This document shows, one piece after another, positions 1 to 11,894 of a DNA stretch of 64,000 nt. The DNA lies in the NCBI RefSeq assembly GCF_000004075.3, contig NC_026660.2, forward strand, positions 24,803,498-24,867,497. The letters are read 5' to 3'. The stretch comes from Cucumis sativus (Eukaryota; Streptophyta; Magnoliopsida; Cucurbitales; Cucurbitaceae). The notes under the pieces were generated by a model. It had not been told where the DNA came from. It saw only the letters and a program-made list of their open reading frames with translations, and did no database searches. Numbering within the stretch: position 1 is the first letter of the stretch; every line of letters begins with the position of its first letter. Made by a program: the position numbers and the translations under genes.

Positions 1-1048
1 CGAATATGGGAACCGGAGGGGAAGACTACTTGAAATGGTTCGGGGGAGTCATCTCCTCCTTACTCGCTCTACTTCTAAATCACCACCGTTGGTTTGTTTT
101 ACACTCATTTTCTAAATGGATGGATAAGATCTACTTGGAAAAAATAGTGAATTGAATACTCCATCAATCTTTTCTTTTCTTTTCCCCTTTTTTCAGTTCA
201 ATTATACAAAATGTTTGTAATAAGTTTTCATTATTAGAAGTTCTTCTTCTTAGAGATTGGATTGAAAAAAATTGTTGGTTTATATAGTTGTAAATTATTA
301 AGAATCTTCTTGGCGTTTTTAGAAATTTGGTAGAGTAATTGGACATGTTTCATTGTTAATTGATATCAACTTACTACATATTTTTAGATAAATAAGCAGT
401 GTCTTACTTGAAAAAAGTTGAATCAAGTTATAGATAACATATTTGGATTGTGTAGATTGTCACAATGACAAGAATAAATGTAGGTAACCATTTTTTTTTA
501 CTTTTCCTTCTAATTTTTATGATCACATGTCATATATTTTTTAAAACAAGATTTAAAGTTAGAAAGGTCTAAAAATATGATTGAAACCTACCCAAATGTT
601 TTTACTAAGTAAAGTTTTTTTTTAAATGTCGGATAGAAAATTAGCCAAACAACATGTAGATTGAGATGCACCGACTCTCTCCAACACTATAATGGTTTTT
701 TTTTATTCCAAGAACCGTTTTTAAACGTTTACGAAAGTTCAAAGGTAATATTTCAACTTTTGAAAAGGACGGATACCTCTTAAACATCAACTTTTAGATA
801 ATATAGTTTAGCCTATGTTTTTGATAAAGACGTGCATTGAATCTGTAAGAAAGTGAGCAGGAAGAGCTAAAAGGCCAATTCCCTTTTCCAGAAGGGCAAA
901 AGCAGACATATCACCAACGACTAGTAATAGAAGGTATACTATTAGGATCAATTGTCAAGCAATGTAAGAGTTTTTATACATTCTAAGTTTTCTTTAACCT
1001 GAAACTATCAAGTTTCTATTCAATCATTCATATAAACAAAATATGGTC
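1..1048. other. Left edge, no recognised gene
   Basis: AT-rich sequence with no reading frame that I can assign. The first 115 bases are less AT-rich and could be the edge of an upstream gene or repeat, but neither strand gives a recognisable product. The part just before 1049 is the 3' flank of the minus-strand Fe-S assembly gene. Confidence 0.4.
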
Positions 1049-4000
1049 CTACATTTCTGCATTAAATGATTTTCCACAACCACAAGTTTGTGTAGCATTT
1101 GGGTTCTTGAAAGAAAATCCTCCACCAATAAGTGCGTCGCTGTAGTCCAATTGCATTCCAAACAAGAAAAGTAGGCTCTTGGGATCACATACTACAAAAC
1201 AAGAAGAGAGGGAAATTTGTATCAAAAGTGCAAACTAAAAGTGAACTTAAATTCGTGTTCGAGGGTACAACTTAAAAGGGCATAGAGGAAAATGAAGTAG
1301 ATAAAAAAATCCTTTCATAGTTCACTAAAAGATGCTAACTTTCCTTTATCAATAGAGTAGAGAGCAATTATCAAGAACACTCTTTTCATTGGTAAGAGGG
1401 TGGAAGGACTCGAAGTTTTGAATTACAAACTTTTTTATCACTTTGGCAATTATCAAGGAATTGAAACAATATACCACTTTATGTTGAATAGCATGCATTA
1501 AAGAAAAATATATTTGACAAAAGTTGTCGAGCAACCTACTTATCAGTTAGCATAAAAAATTGCTCATATCAAATAATTCAAGTGATTGAGTGTCGAAGAG
1601 AAGTGATAGATTATGAGCTATAGAGTAAAACTTCTTATAGAGTCCAGCAAATTTATGGCACGCAGCTCATGATATGTAAGCTTCTTTCATCCTAATAAAA
1701 ATTGAAAACTTGTCCTCTACCGATCCACGGGAAAGAAAGCATCAATCTAACAATATGCAAACCTAGACTTCTTTTCTGGGACTCTCATTATGCAAGGGCA
1801 GTTTGGAGTTCTTTCCTGCAGGAGTTGGGTGTTTGTTTTGTTGGCTCTAGGAGTGACAGAGCAACGATCAAGGAGTTCCTCCTCCATCTGCCTTTCAATG
1901 ATAAAGGGGGATTTTTATTGTTGGTTGGGGTGTGTACTATTGTTTGAGACATTTGGGGTGAGAGGAACGATCGAGTCTTTAGAGGTAGGGAGAAGGAGCA
2001 TAGTCGGCTTCAATATCAAAGCATTTTTGTAATTACTCTATTGGTAACATTTTACTTAGTTGGTCCTCCTTACGATGGTTGGGGTGTTTTGGTGGGCTGG
2101 ATTTTTTTCACGCCCTTGTATTCTTTGTGTTGGAATTCTTTCCTTTTTTCTAGGCTTTTTCCTTGTTAGAATCCTAGAATAATTATGGAAAGATTATGGG
2201 AATGTATTCCTTATTTTCCTAAATCTTTTCCTTTTTTATTTCATTGTGTACTCTATTTATTCTCCCTTGTACCTATTGCTTTATTCATTAGAAAATAATA
2301 ACAACACAAACAATCGTGGTTTTTCTCCCGGTACTCGGGTTTCCACGTAAATTGGTGTGAACTCGTTGTCTCTCTTTTCAATACTTTGCAGTTTGATTCA
2401 TAAAAAAAATGCAAACCTAGACTTATGTATACCACCGTTTTCTTTTAGAGCTAAGAGGTAGATTATGAACTATAGAGAAAAATTATTCTTGCAGAGTCCT
2501 TCAAATTTATGGCATATGGTTCATGAAATATCCATCACTATCTGAATGTATAGAACTATAAAAGAGTAAGCCTCTTTCATCCTAAGGAAATTTGAAAACT
2601 TGCCCTTACCATTCCACAGTATCAAAATTCAACACATGTTCAAAACAAGACTTGGACTTTCCACTATCCTCACACCCCCCTCCCCCACCCACCCACACAC
2701 ATACACATGTATATAAAGCAATGGGTTCAAAAAAAGGATTGCTTCAAACAGTTGCACTATCACTAGTAAAAATCTCACTAGAAATTCAAGGTGAAAAATA
2801 GCAAAGCCATAACTCTTACCTATCACAAAGCCATTATATTCTATAATCGAGTCATCAGGTCTAGCATTTGCCCTGCTCTCAAACTCCATGGTGTAAGACA
2901 TACCAGAGCATCCACCCTGTCTGACACCAATTCTTAAGCACAAATCTTCATTACGTTCAGATCTCATTTTATTCAAGTGTTTCAATGCAGTATCGGTTAA
3001 TGAGATAGCAGGTGCTATACCCTCAGATGCTGGCGCAGCTGTTTAATTACAAAAAACATAAGATGACGAGGCAAACTTTGATCATAACTGCATGATATAC
3101 TCATCGTATTTCATATGCCAAAACTATAGGACAAGATTCATTAGGTTTTATCTTTTGATCTGCAGTAACAGGCAAAGGGAAAGTGACATAGAGAAAACAA
3201 CAAATAATTTGCACCAGAAGATATAAAAGGGCATGTTTGGACTTATTTTGAAAGGGTTAAAATCACTTTTCATATCCAAAATGACTTGAAATATGCTTTT
3301 AATCCTTCAAAATTAAATTTAGAGATATGGAAATTGCATTTAAAAGTGAAATTATCGAACATTAAATCTTTTTTTAATGATTAAAGACAAATTCCGGAGT
3401 GGTTTTGAACATGAAAGAAAGCCATTAACCATTTCAAAACCACTCCCAAACAGGCTCTAAAACAAACAACCAATCAATGGTATCAAACACAAGAAAAAGT
3501 AAACACCTTTGCCTCCACATGAAGGCCAATCCATCCTACTAATCATTTAGGCATTAGAACAAAACAAAGACCTAAAATTCACGGTTTGTATATCACCAAC
3601 TGGATCTTGAACTATAACTCATAAACAAGTCGTCAGTACAAGTACAGGGGAAATTTATTTTCCATGAAAATCAACAATAAAGTCCCAAAATTCTGTTACT
3701 TAATTTCAACACAAGACATCCACCAGCTATCAATTTCGATTACAATCAACCAACAAAAGAATCCTACGTTTGATTGATTTTTTTAAAAAATAACTCTAAT
3801 CCAGACGTTCTCCACAACCTCAAATTTCAATCCAATCCAAAAGGGAAAAACAAAACCCTGATTAATTTCGTCCCAAGTAGTACAACGATGAACTAAGGTG
3901 ATATAGCCAAGTATAATAACGGAAAACAGATGGGAAAATTGAAAATTAGAGCGTACCTGGGACTGAAACCGATCGAATCGATAAGGATTTTCTCCGGCTG

Positions 4001-4119
4001 AATTTCGTAGAAGGAAAACGAAAGGAAATAGAAGTTTGAGGTGCATAACTTTTAGGAAGAGCTGGCAAGTGAAGGACGGGAGGGCAAGGGCATTTCATGG
4101 AAATCGAAGAGAAAGCCAT
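1049..4119 (-). CDS. CPISCA: Plastid iron-sulfur cluster assembly protein, IscA/SufA type
   Basis: Scaffold/carrier protein for Fe-S cluster assembly in the chloroplast (SUF pathway). The minus-strand exons are 4119-3957, 3038-2820 and 1191-1049; GT-AG borders and phases agree and give 174 residues. Residues 1-54 are rich in Ser, Arg and Pro with few acids, as in a plastid transit peptide. The A-type carrier domain follows from about residue 63, with the three invariant cysteines: Cys98 in [10 protein letters not shown], and Cys164 and Cys166 in TCGCGKSF at the C-terminus. The pattern [17 protein letters not shown] and the final FNAEM match the Arabidopsis CpIscA type (At1g10500) from memory. 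Introns are 918 and 1,628 bp and both carry transposon insertions. The start is the first ATG, directly ahead of the transit peptide. Confidence is high for family and good for plastid location. Confidence 0.95.
1755..2424 (+). mobile_element. 5'-truncated LINE with 16-bp target duplication
   Basis: The 16-base repeat ATGCAAACCTAGACTT lies at 1755-1770 and again, perfectly, at 2409-2424. The second copy directly follows a run of eight A, the signature of target-primed reverse transcription. The insert starts inside the region after the reverse transcriptase: frames at 1771-2040 read [13 protein letters not shown] and then [14 protein letters not shown], typical of the zinc-binding C-terminal end of plant LINEs. 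The element is a short dead 3' fragment, on the strand opposite to its host intron (intron 2 of the plastid IscA gene). A Copia-type solo LTR sits in its tail. Confidence 0.8.
2128..2390 (+). mobile_element. Copia-type solo LTR fossil inside the LINE tail
   Basis: About 263 bp beginning TGTTGGAATTC and ending TTTGCA, with a body (repeated TTCCT/CCTAG blocks, TATTTATTCTCCCTTG, a stretch with TCCACGTAAAT) resembling LTRs of plant Ty1-copia elements. The flanking bases share TTTG on both sides, which fits a worn short target duplication. No internal coding region is present, so this is a solo LTR, younger than the LINE it interrupts. The assignment rests on sequence style only. Confidence 0.5.
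3229..3457. mobile_element. MITE-like element in intron 1 of the IscA gene
   Basis: A 229-bp stretch opens with GGGCATGTTTGG and closes with CCAAACAGGCTC, which are imperfect terminal inverted repeats. TAAAA precedes the left end and follows the right end. The right half contains a second inverted repeat (GAGTGGTTTTGAA against TTCAAAACCACTC). There is no coding capacity. This is a non-autonomous DNA transposon; superfamily (PIF/Harbinger or hAT) is not settled by the short duplication. Confidence 0.65.
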
Positions 4120-4411
4120 CGGAGAAACCCGGTTGTGCTGCCGCGATATTTCCGGCGAAGGGTGAACGACGACCAGTGAATATGCGTACCGCCGTGTTTG
4201 ACTAGTCGAAAATGTTTGGGTATTGGGATCGTGCGGTCAAGATATATTGTTTTCGTTAAGATCGAGCGTTTCAGATATTTTTCTTCATCTTCTCTTCTTT
4301 TGTATTTTTATTACGAGGTGTACAGTTTTTTTAATTTTTCTCTTTGTTATTTATTTTATTTTGGAAGCCTCCATCCATTTTCTTCCCAACCAAACTAAGT
4401 TTGAGTAGTCA

Positions 4412-4490
4412 ACATGAGCTTAGCTCAACTGACACTTATATGTTCCTGTGGACAAGAGGTTTATGTTCAAATTCTCACTCCAACATTTAT
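4412..4490 (+). repeat. Possible tRNA-derived SINE head
   Basis: The stretch contains TAGCTCAACTGAC, similar to a Pol III A box, and about 45 bases later ATGTTCAAATTC, similar to a B box. The arrangement is that of a tRNA-derived SINE. No poly-A tail or target duplication was found, so it may be a fragment. Confidence 0.35.
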
Positions 4491-5458
4491 TACAATACCC
4501 CGTTTGAGTAAGTTTCTTTGTTTTCTAAAATTTTATTTATTTTTTATTTTCTCACTAAAACACAATTTTAAAAGGTGAAACTTCCTAACTAACATAGTTC
4601 TTCGTCCATTTACTATCTAATCATTAATTTTCTAAAACTACATATTCAAAGAAGTATGCACACATTTGAGAATCAATATGCATTGATGATATTTCCAAGC
4701 ATACCAATACCAAAAGGTTTAACTTGATTGACTTGTAAAAATTTAAAAGTTTAATTTACTCAAATTATAAGTTTCACATACATTTTTTTTTTAAGGGAAT
4801 TCAGATGAAGGTGTAAATTAAGACATTTACTAAACTTCACGGTTTAGATTGATACAATATTATATTGCTAGTTTATAATTCTTATTAATACAACTCTCAA
4901 AGTTTATAGGCATAAATTTATCTTTGTCTAAAAAAGTTATAAAAAAATTTCTAAACGTATATTAAAATAAAATAAAATCTTAGACGACACAAGTTTTAAA
5001 AAAAATCTATTTTATTTAGTTATCTCATCTGAACAATACATTAACACTAGAAAGTATTTGAGTATAAAAAAAAACTCACGTGGTATTAAATTTTAGGTAG
5101 GTGACTACTATAGAATCATTAAATTAAATTTATTTTAGATTTAACCTAAATTATTTAAGTTGACAACACATATGCCTAACTCATAGAAGACATGTCTTTA
5201 AAGGTATGAATAATCAACATACCTATTCTGGAAAAAAAAGTTGAACATACCTTATTGATCATGAAATTATCAATAAAATGAAAAAATTGATTGTATTTTG
5301 TTTTTTCTAGGGAAAAAAATTAAATTTATTCTATGTTTCCATGATTTCTGCTAAATATAAAAAGCACCCCAAAGATGAGGATGATTGATAGGGACAGAAA
5401 ATTTTCAAATTCATTTCACTGCTATGTCCATTTTGTTCAAGTCTTCTTTTAGTCTTCC

Positions 5459-5464
<6 letters not shown>

Positions 5465-5495
<31 letters not shown>
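5465..5495. repeat. (AT)n microsatellite
   Basis: An uninterrupted run of about 15 AT dinucleotides. Confidence 0.9.
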
Positions 5496-5499
<4 letters not shown>

Positions 5500-6275
5500 C
5501 TAAGGGCACTTAATTCATCCACTTGTGCTAAATTTTAAGTGTTTAATGAAAACGTTTTGTCTTTTTTAATTAGGTCATTTCTTATGAAATTTGTATCATT
5601 GAAATGCTGAGAAATTATTTTTCTCTATTTGTTAATTAGTCATTTATCACTTTTAAAATAATACTATAACTACAAGGTTAATTTTGGAGGAAAAGGCATA
5701 AATTATCATCAAACTAAAGATTGAACACTAAAAGGCATTAGGTTTTATCATAAAAAATTTAATGTAATATTTTCAATTTAAACATTAAATTGTTCAAGAT
5801 TTGTTGTAATTTTACTCTATCACAGTCAACTTTATATCATTATATGATCTAATTTAAATATGTTTTTAATTAGTCATTTTTAGCTGTAGGAAATGGTTAA
5901 GATTATTTTTAGTAACTATATTATTTTTTTAAAATTGAGTTCGTTTTTTATTAACGGTTTTAGTATTAGATTTTTTTGGAACAAAATATAAAAATAAAAA
6001 CTTGTTAGATACGGAATTTAAAAGTTTGTATAATACAAACTTAGAAGCTAAAATGGCAGTTTAATATAATTGTGCTTAAATTTAGGGAGAGAAAAAGACC
6101 GTAGGGGGAACCCACTTTGAATCACAAAGTGACATCACATTGATGATGCCATCGCCCCAGCGTGATGACACGAGAGTGAAGGAACCTTCTTGGCAGGCAG
6201 CAGGAATTGAAACGAAAGTGAGTGGGAAAGACTCAAACATTTTAAGAGAAAAAGAGAAAAAAAAGAATTAAACTT

Positions 6276-6283
6276 TATATAAA
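6276..6283 (+). promoter_or_regulatory. Putative TATA box of the WRKY gene
   Basis: TATATAAA about 100 bases ahead of the WRKY start codon, followed by a pyrimidine-rich leader (CTCTTACACTTTGCTCC...). Position and sequence fit a core promoter. Confidence 0.5.
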
Positions 6284-6378
6284 GTTTAAATAATTAAAGC
6301 AAGCCAAAACCAACGAGTAACTCTCTTACACTTTGCTCCTTCATTTTTCTCCTCTTCTAAGAGTCTACTTTTCTAGCC

Positions 6379-8147
6379 ATGAACTCCCTTCAAAACCCTA
6401 ACTTCTTCTTTGACCACCATCAACAATTCGATCAAGATCACTCATCTTCTTCAATCATGGATTTCCTTAATTTCTCGGGTTACCCGCTTCCCGATTTCGG
6501 CCTTGAAGCCGAGACCACCACGTTTTCGTTGTCCGAAGCGGAAACTGGCGACGGGAGTGGATCCATGAAAGCAACATCCATAGACAATAATACCATGCAA
6601 TGAGCTTTTAATTAGTACTTTATATGTTTTATTAATCAGTTAATAAATGACCATGCACGTAAATATATATTGATATTCTCTTTTTCTTTTTTTGCAGAGA
6701 TGATGGGTGGTTTGAGGGTAAGGGTGTGAAGAGAAAAAAACCTAGAGAAAATGGACGCACTAATAGAGTTGCATTTATAACAAAGTCGGAATTGGAAATC
6801 TTGGATGATGGCTTCAAATGGAGAAAGTACGGCAAAAAATCTGTCAAGAATAGCCCTCATCCGAGGTAATTTTAATGTCATGATTGATTATACATTTTTT
6901 TTTTCTTTTTTGCCCGTCATAGGTTCATTTTAGTGCAAAATTTAATCTATTTATCAAATAATTTATATAAAATAATATTAAGATTGAATAGTATAAACTC
7001 TATGTTATGGGCTACGTTCAACATCTATATTTTTATGAATGGTTACAGAGATAGAGAGGCAGCTAGAATATTGAGATTAAGATAAATAGATTAAAAAAAA
7101 AAGCTTTTTGTTGTGGTGGGAATAAAAGTTGAATATCATGAAGCTGATAATTAGATATCAAGTAGTGGATAAAGTTAAACTCCAATATTTATACACAATA
7201 TTCCATTTACTAACCTTTTTTCTTTTTACATGAAAGAAAACATTTTATTTTTCTTTTAAATCACTCCACTTGATTCTTTGAAGACACAAAATTGCCAATT
7301 TGCTCAAATGGGAATTAGACATCATCACAAATTGATCTATTTACTGCTCTGTCTCATTGGGGCAATATATAGATAGATAGATAATATATGAGCCACTAGT
7401 GTCCTTATCTAAATGTGATAAATGAAAATTTCCTTTTTTTATATGCATTTAATGACGTCTAATATAAGATGCAATTCAAAACAATGTCCTTTACCTTTTC
7501 AAATTAATCATAATTTGGAGTGGGGTAATGCAAGAAAATTAACCACAAATTAACATCTTTCCCTACCTTAAGTTTTGTTTATAATTAGATAATATATGTT
7601 AATATCTAAAATGATCTAGCTTAGTTCAACTAATATAAAATATATAGTTAAAGTAAATTTGGTTATGTGACTTTGGTATGTGCTCCGTCGTCTTTAGAGT
7701 TTGGACGTTCTATCTCTCCTACCTCCACAATTTTATACTAAAAAGAATTGGCATAAAATTTATACTATGTTATGTTAACTATGTTTGAATCTTTCATTCA
7801 TAGGCAAAAATTGATAGACATGTAAAACTATACGTGTGAAATAATTGATTATAATAAATGAATAATTTTAATTTTTTGTTGTATGTGTGTGTATAGATTT
7901 ATTATCTTGATGTTCTGAAATTGTGAATTATAGGAATTACTACAAATGCTCGAGTGGAGAATGTGGAGTGAAAAAGAGAGTAGAAAGAGACAGAGATGAT
8001 TCAAGCTATGTTATAACAACATATGAAGGTGTTCACAACCACGAGAGCCCTTTCCTGATGTATTGCAATGGTTCAAAACTATTTCATCCTCATCCCATTT
8101 GCCCTAATTCCTCTTCTCCTCCCTATTCTTCTACCACTACCCTTTGA
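6379..8147 (+). CDS. WRKY51-like: WRKY transcription factor, group IIc, WRKY50/51-like
   Basis: DNA-binding regulator, in Arabidopsis tied to salicylate/jasmonate defence responses. Exon 1 (from 6379) encodes an acidic, Ser/Gln-rich N-terminus beginning [11 protein letters not shown], resembling the start of WRKY51. Exon 2 (about 6700-6865) encodes a basic KRKKPR stretch and then [21 protein letters not shown]. Exon 3 (7934-8147) completes the zinc finger: CSSGEC (C-x4-C) and HNH, then a Pro/Ser tail. The core is WRKYGKK rather than WRKYGQK, typical of the WRKY50/51 pair, and changes W-box preference. The 1,068-bp intron after PR is the conserved R-type WRKY intron. The exon 1 donor is unclear. 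GT at 6557 joined to an acceptor after 6699 gives 185 residues. A GC donor at 6597 with the acceptor after 6697 gives 199. An in-frame TGA lies at 6601. Confidence 0.9.
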
Positions 8148-8691
8148 GTTTCACTTTCTCCATTTTTTTTCTCCTTAGATGGGGGAAAATAAAAAATATA
8201 TGTATTTTCCAATAATGTCAAGTAATGATTGGGGGTGATTTAATATAATTCATGTGTGTTTTTTACTTTTACTTATCATATACTTATCTCTCTAACTATT
8301 TATATAATTTTACATTATATTATTGGCTTAAAAGTGTAGTTTATATGGATATATCAAAACCAACAATGTTTATAATTTGTTTTTTACCCGTAAGTGAATG
8401 GTTGATGATATTTGATTCCAAATTTTTAAAAGTGATTTTGTCTTATTAATATATATTCGATTTTAAAAGCGATAATCAATGATTCAATTGACTTGTTTTC
8501 AAAACTTATCATATACATCCATTTTGAAGATCAATTCCTTCTCCTCAACAAGAGTAAACAAATAAATAAATGAAATCATATATGAGTATGTATATGGCTC
8601 GTGTTTATTGTAAATTAGATGCATTAGTAGTAAAACTATATACATAATTTCGTGCATATGTATGTATAAATATTACGTATAGTATATATGT
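8148..8691. other. Short spacer between convergent genes
   Basis: AT-rich 3' flanks of the WRKY gene (plus strand) and the following small minus-strand gene. No other feature is seen. Confidence 0.5.
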
Positions 8692-8937
8692 TCAATTTTG
8701 ATCAGGGCAAATTTGTTTGAATACCAGCAAACGAGCTGTCGTTTTGGGGCCGTGGAGGACATTGTCGATCTGCGTTTGAACATCTTGATCTCCATTTGCT
8801 AGTTGTTGTGGTAATTTGAGATCTGAAATTGGTGACCATGATGAATTGCTATTATTATTGTTGTTGTTCTTTTCTTGTTTCTTATTAATTCCATTGTTCT
8901 TGTTATTCACCACTCTGTAATATCTCTTCTGATCCAT
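8692..8937 (-). CDS. Small protein of unknown function (81 aa), paralogue of the gene at 19.9 kb
   Basis: A single uninterrupted frame of 81 codons, starting MDQKRYYR, with an Asn-rich stretch (residues about 20-32) and a more ordered C-terminal half: SWSPISDLKLP, then DVQTQIDNVLHGP, then LLVFKQICP. The same order of motifs (W-S-P, an acidic-hydrophobic helix with xIDxIL/VL, then a short L-x-IF/VF-x-x-ICP ending) is found in the 82-aa gene at 19897-20145. That conservation in two places argues for a real gene. It is not secreted (no signal peptide) and has no membrane segment. A leader intron is possible: minus-strand AAG|GTCAGT near 9566 and an acceptor near 8963. I do not recognise the family. 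Confidence 0.6.
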   Translation of the reverse strand: MDQKRYYRVVNNKNNGINKKQEKNNNNNNSNSSWSPISDLKLPQQLANGDQDVQTQIDNVLHGPKTTARLLVFKQICPDQN

Positions 8938-11247
8938 GTATTATCCTTCTTCAAATATCCTACCAATAAATCACCCCAATCAAAACATAATAAAAATAGT
9001 AATTACAAATTCTAAAAAGAAACATTATTTTTAATTTTAATTGGTGATCACAGAAGATTGGAATACAATATATGGTCTCTTAGTCTTATATATCCTTACA
9101 ACCATTTATTTTATCTTTGAACAAATTATATCCCTTTATAAATCTATGAACACAATCTCAAAGATTAATCAGAAATCAGGACCAAAGCCAAAGAAGGAAG
9201 ATAGACTTTTGTATTCAACGTCTTTATAATCAAGACAATAATAATAATGATAATAATAAAAACAATAGCAGCCATGTCTCATCCCACCTCTCGTCTTCTT
9301 GACTTGACTGACTTCTAATTTTCACGTTTATAATTTGAAGGAAAAAAAAAATAATATATCGAAAAACACATATATTTGGAACAAAAACAGATCTAGAAAG
9401 AACAACCCATATCTACTGTTCATCAACTCCATGGGTTTCCACTAATTTTCACTTTTATTTTCAATGTATTTTAATTAGTTTTTCCATCCACAAATTAGAA
9501 ACTACAGAAGAAAAAAAAACAATAATAATACACGCAGAATCAACTATTTTAGATATATTACTGACCTTCAATTATTTTTCTTGGCTGACCAGACAGGAAA
9601 GAACAGTCCTGCAAGAAAATTAGGGTTTTGAAGCTGTCTATATTATATTATATATAGAGATAAAGAAAGATAATAAAATGGTTGAAAAGGGTATTTATTT
9701 TTAAAGAATAATATTCAAGATTAGGAAAATTACTCAAAGTTGATATTTACTATATTTATATGGTAATTTGTTGGGCTGGCAGTGTAAGTTTGAGACTTTC
9801 CTGTTTAACTTTTAGTTCTTCCCTTTTTTAGTTTCTTCTTTTCCTTCTAGATATCATCCATAAGTAATTGGTTTTTATATAGTAATGAATAATCATTAGT
9901 GATTAATTCTATGATAACACACCAATTAATTAAGACGTTTTTAATGTCTTATGTTTTTGATAAATAAGAGCCTTTGCTTATTGGTGATTTGATTTCTGTA
10001 ATAAGTAATTTTACCCTTTTAGCATTATCTATGAAAATCATTACTTATGAAATCCCAAATAATTAAGTTTTAGAAATTAAAGAGAAATAGCATTTAAAAT
10101 TATAATCCACTTTTTACCTCATAAAAAATCTCCTTACTTTTTTTTTTATATATATATAATTTAGCATGGTAAGAATTTAAATACTTTTTTTTTTTCTTTT
10201 TGAAGCAATTTATTTTTGTATTTAATTTTTTTATCATGCCATGCATATACTTCTCCTTAATTAACACACTTGCATACTTATTTATTTATGTTACTTTCTC
10301 CACTTTTTTCAATCATTACATATTTATATGGAAACTAATAATATATATTTATTTTCTTTTTTAGATAAGATAATTATATCTTTTCAAGATAGGTAAGATA
10401 TTCTTCATTCAAATGGAATATTTCTTAAGACTTCGATATAATGATTATGTCTTTCTTTGGCAATTTTTCCTTTTTCCTTTTGACATAAATTCAGAGGGTG
10501 TTTGAAAAATGTATCGTAATATAATTCAAAATTAACGTTTGAATCGAGTATTTTGAATTCAAATGGTAATATTACACTAATTTTGTTAATTCAGTTTTTA
10601 ATTAAACTTAATTTTCTATTCTTTTCATTTGTTACAATGTCATTTTTGTTCTACCATAATTGAACAAACATTCCAATAGTCCTTTGATTTTCAATAATCA
10701 TAATTACATTTTAGCTCTCGAAACATTCATTTTGGTTGATATTCTTACGTGTGTATTTATTTTGGTTATTATTCCACGCAAATCTTTTCTTTTTTCGTAA
10801 ATATATAATGAAACATTATTAATCATGACGTTACTCAATGACTTAAACGACTAACAAATACATAACTATTATGGTTCTCGAAGAGGAAAAAGGCCAAAAA
10901 CGTTATTATTAGAGGTCTTAGATTAAATATTTAATTTAATTCTTGTGTTTAAGGTACTGTGTATTTACTTTAATAAGCTTCCATTATTTTTCAATGCAAT
11001 TACATCACAACTCAATAAATTTATTCCAATAGAAGAAAAAAAAAACTCTCTATGGACAAAATATTAAAATATATCATCTTGAAAAGTCAATCCAATTATT
11101 TACAATCAAACAAAAGAAAACACGGATTAAACTTTATATATAATTAAAATTCTAAAACTGTTTGTAAGTGAATCTATTAAAAAAGTTTCTTATAAAATCG
11201 TTAGTTAATAATTTCATACACAATTGAAGAATAGTAAGATATAATAA
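8938..11247. other. Intergenic, with tandem W-boxes
   Basis: 2.3 kb of AT-rich sequence, the upstream side of the small minus-strand gene and the left flank of the Mutator-like element. It contains a doubled W-box at 9299-9309. The minus strand near 9640-9665 has a TATATATAA-type run that could be the distal promoter of the small gene. No coding frame is supported. Confidence 0.5.
9299..9309 (+). promoter_or_regulatory. Overlapping pair of W-boxes
   Basis: TTGACTTGACT contains two overlapping TTGACT W-box cores, the binding site of WRKY factors, about 360 bases upstream of the minus-strand small gene. The WRKY gene itself lies next door. A chance occurrence cannot be excluded. Confidence 0.35.
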
Positions 11248-11256
11248 GAATGTCAA

Positions 11257-11365
11257 GGGGAATTATCAAAAATAGGATAATTTGGAAGGATGTAAAGAGT
11301 TTTGAGATGAATTTTAAAAAAGATGACTTTTAGGACAAATTAGTTGGAAAAAGTCTATATTACCC
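11257..11365 (+). repeat. Left terminal inverted repeat of the MULE
   Basis: Opens GGGGAATTATCAAAAATAGG. Its inverted partner is at 14222-14330. The outermost 20 bases match at 18 positions and inner blocks match in the same order with more divergence. Confidence 0.8.
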
Positions 11366-11894
11366 TCAAGTTAAAAAATATCCGAAAATCAATTTATGAA
11401 TCCTCTCTTCTCCTTCTCCTTCTCCCTCCGTTTTTTCACTTTCTAAAAATGTTTCATTTTTCTCTCATCCCTCCCTCTGGTGTTCACATTTTCCCTCATT
11501 TTCACGAAATTTCCTTTTTCTTCCTTTTCCATTCTTTAATTCGTTTTCTTTGAAATTTCTTTCTCAAGCTCTTCCCATGGTTTCCATCGGCCTTTGAAAA
11601 CCATTTTCTCCATTTTCTCACTTCCAAAAAGAATATTTCATTTTTCTCTCACCTCTCTCCATTTTCATACATTGTGGGATAAATTGGCCTTCCTAATTCT
11701 AAGAGCATGAGAATGTTGCTCTCACCTGCATTGTTGTACATTATATAAAAGTTCTGCACACTTTACAATTTTCCAAGATAATGAAATAAAAATTGCATAC
11801 CAAAAAACAAAAATGGTATTCATTCCATTATATAAAACTATTTATGTACATAGTTTGGAACATATACAATTCCTTCAAAAGTTGGAACTAAAAG

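Larger units (their letters stand above)
4120..6378. other. Intergenic region between divergent IscA and WRKY genes
   Basis: A 2.26-kb AT-rich spacer. It should hold the promoters of both the minus-strand IscA gene and the plus-strand WRKY gene. It includes an AT microsatellite near 5465-5495 and a tRNA-like SINE fragment near 4412-4490. No credible protein-coding frame is seen. Confidence 0.6.

Noticed and set aside
1-160. Short frames at the left edge as a partial gene
   Set aside because: No frame gives a recognisable product and the edge hides any context.
2629-2985. 118-codon minus-strand open frame as a gene of its own
   Set aside because: Its first part is exon 2 of the plastid IscA gene; the rest is read-through into intron 2.
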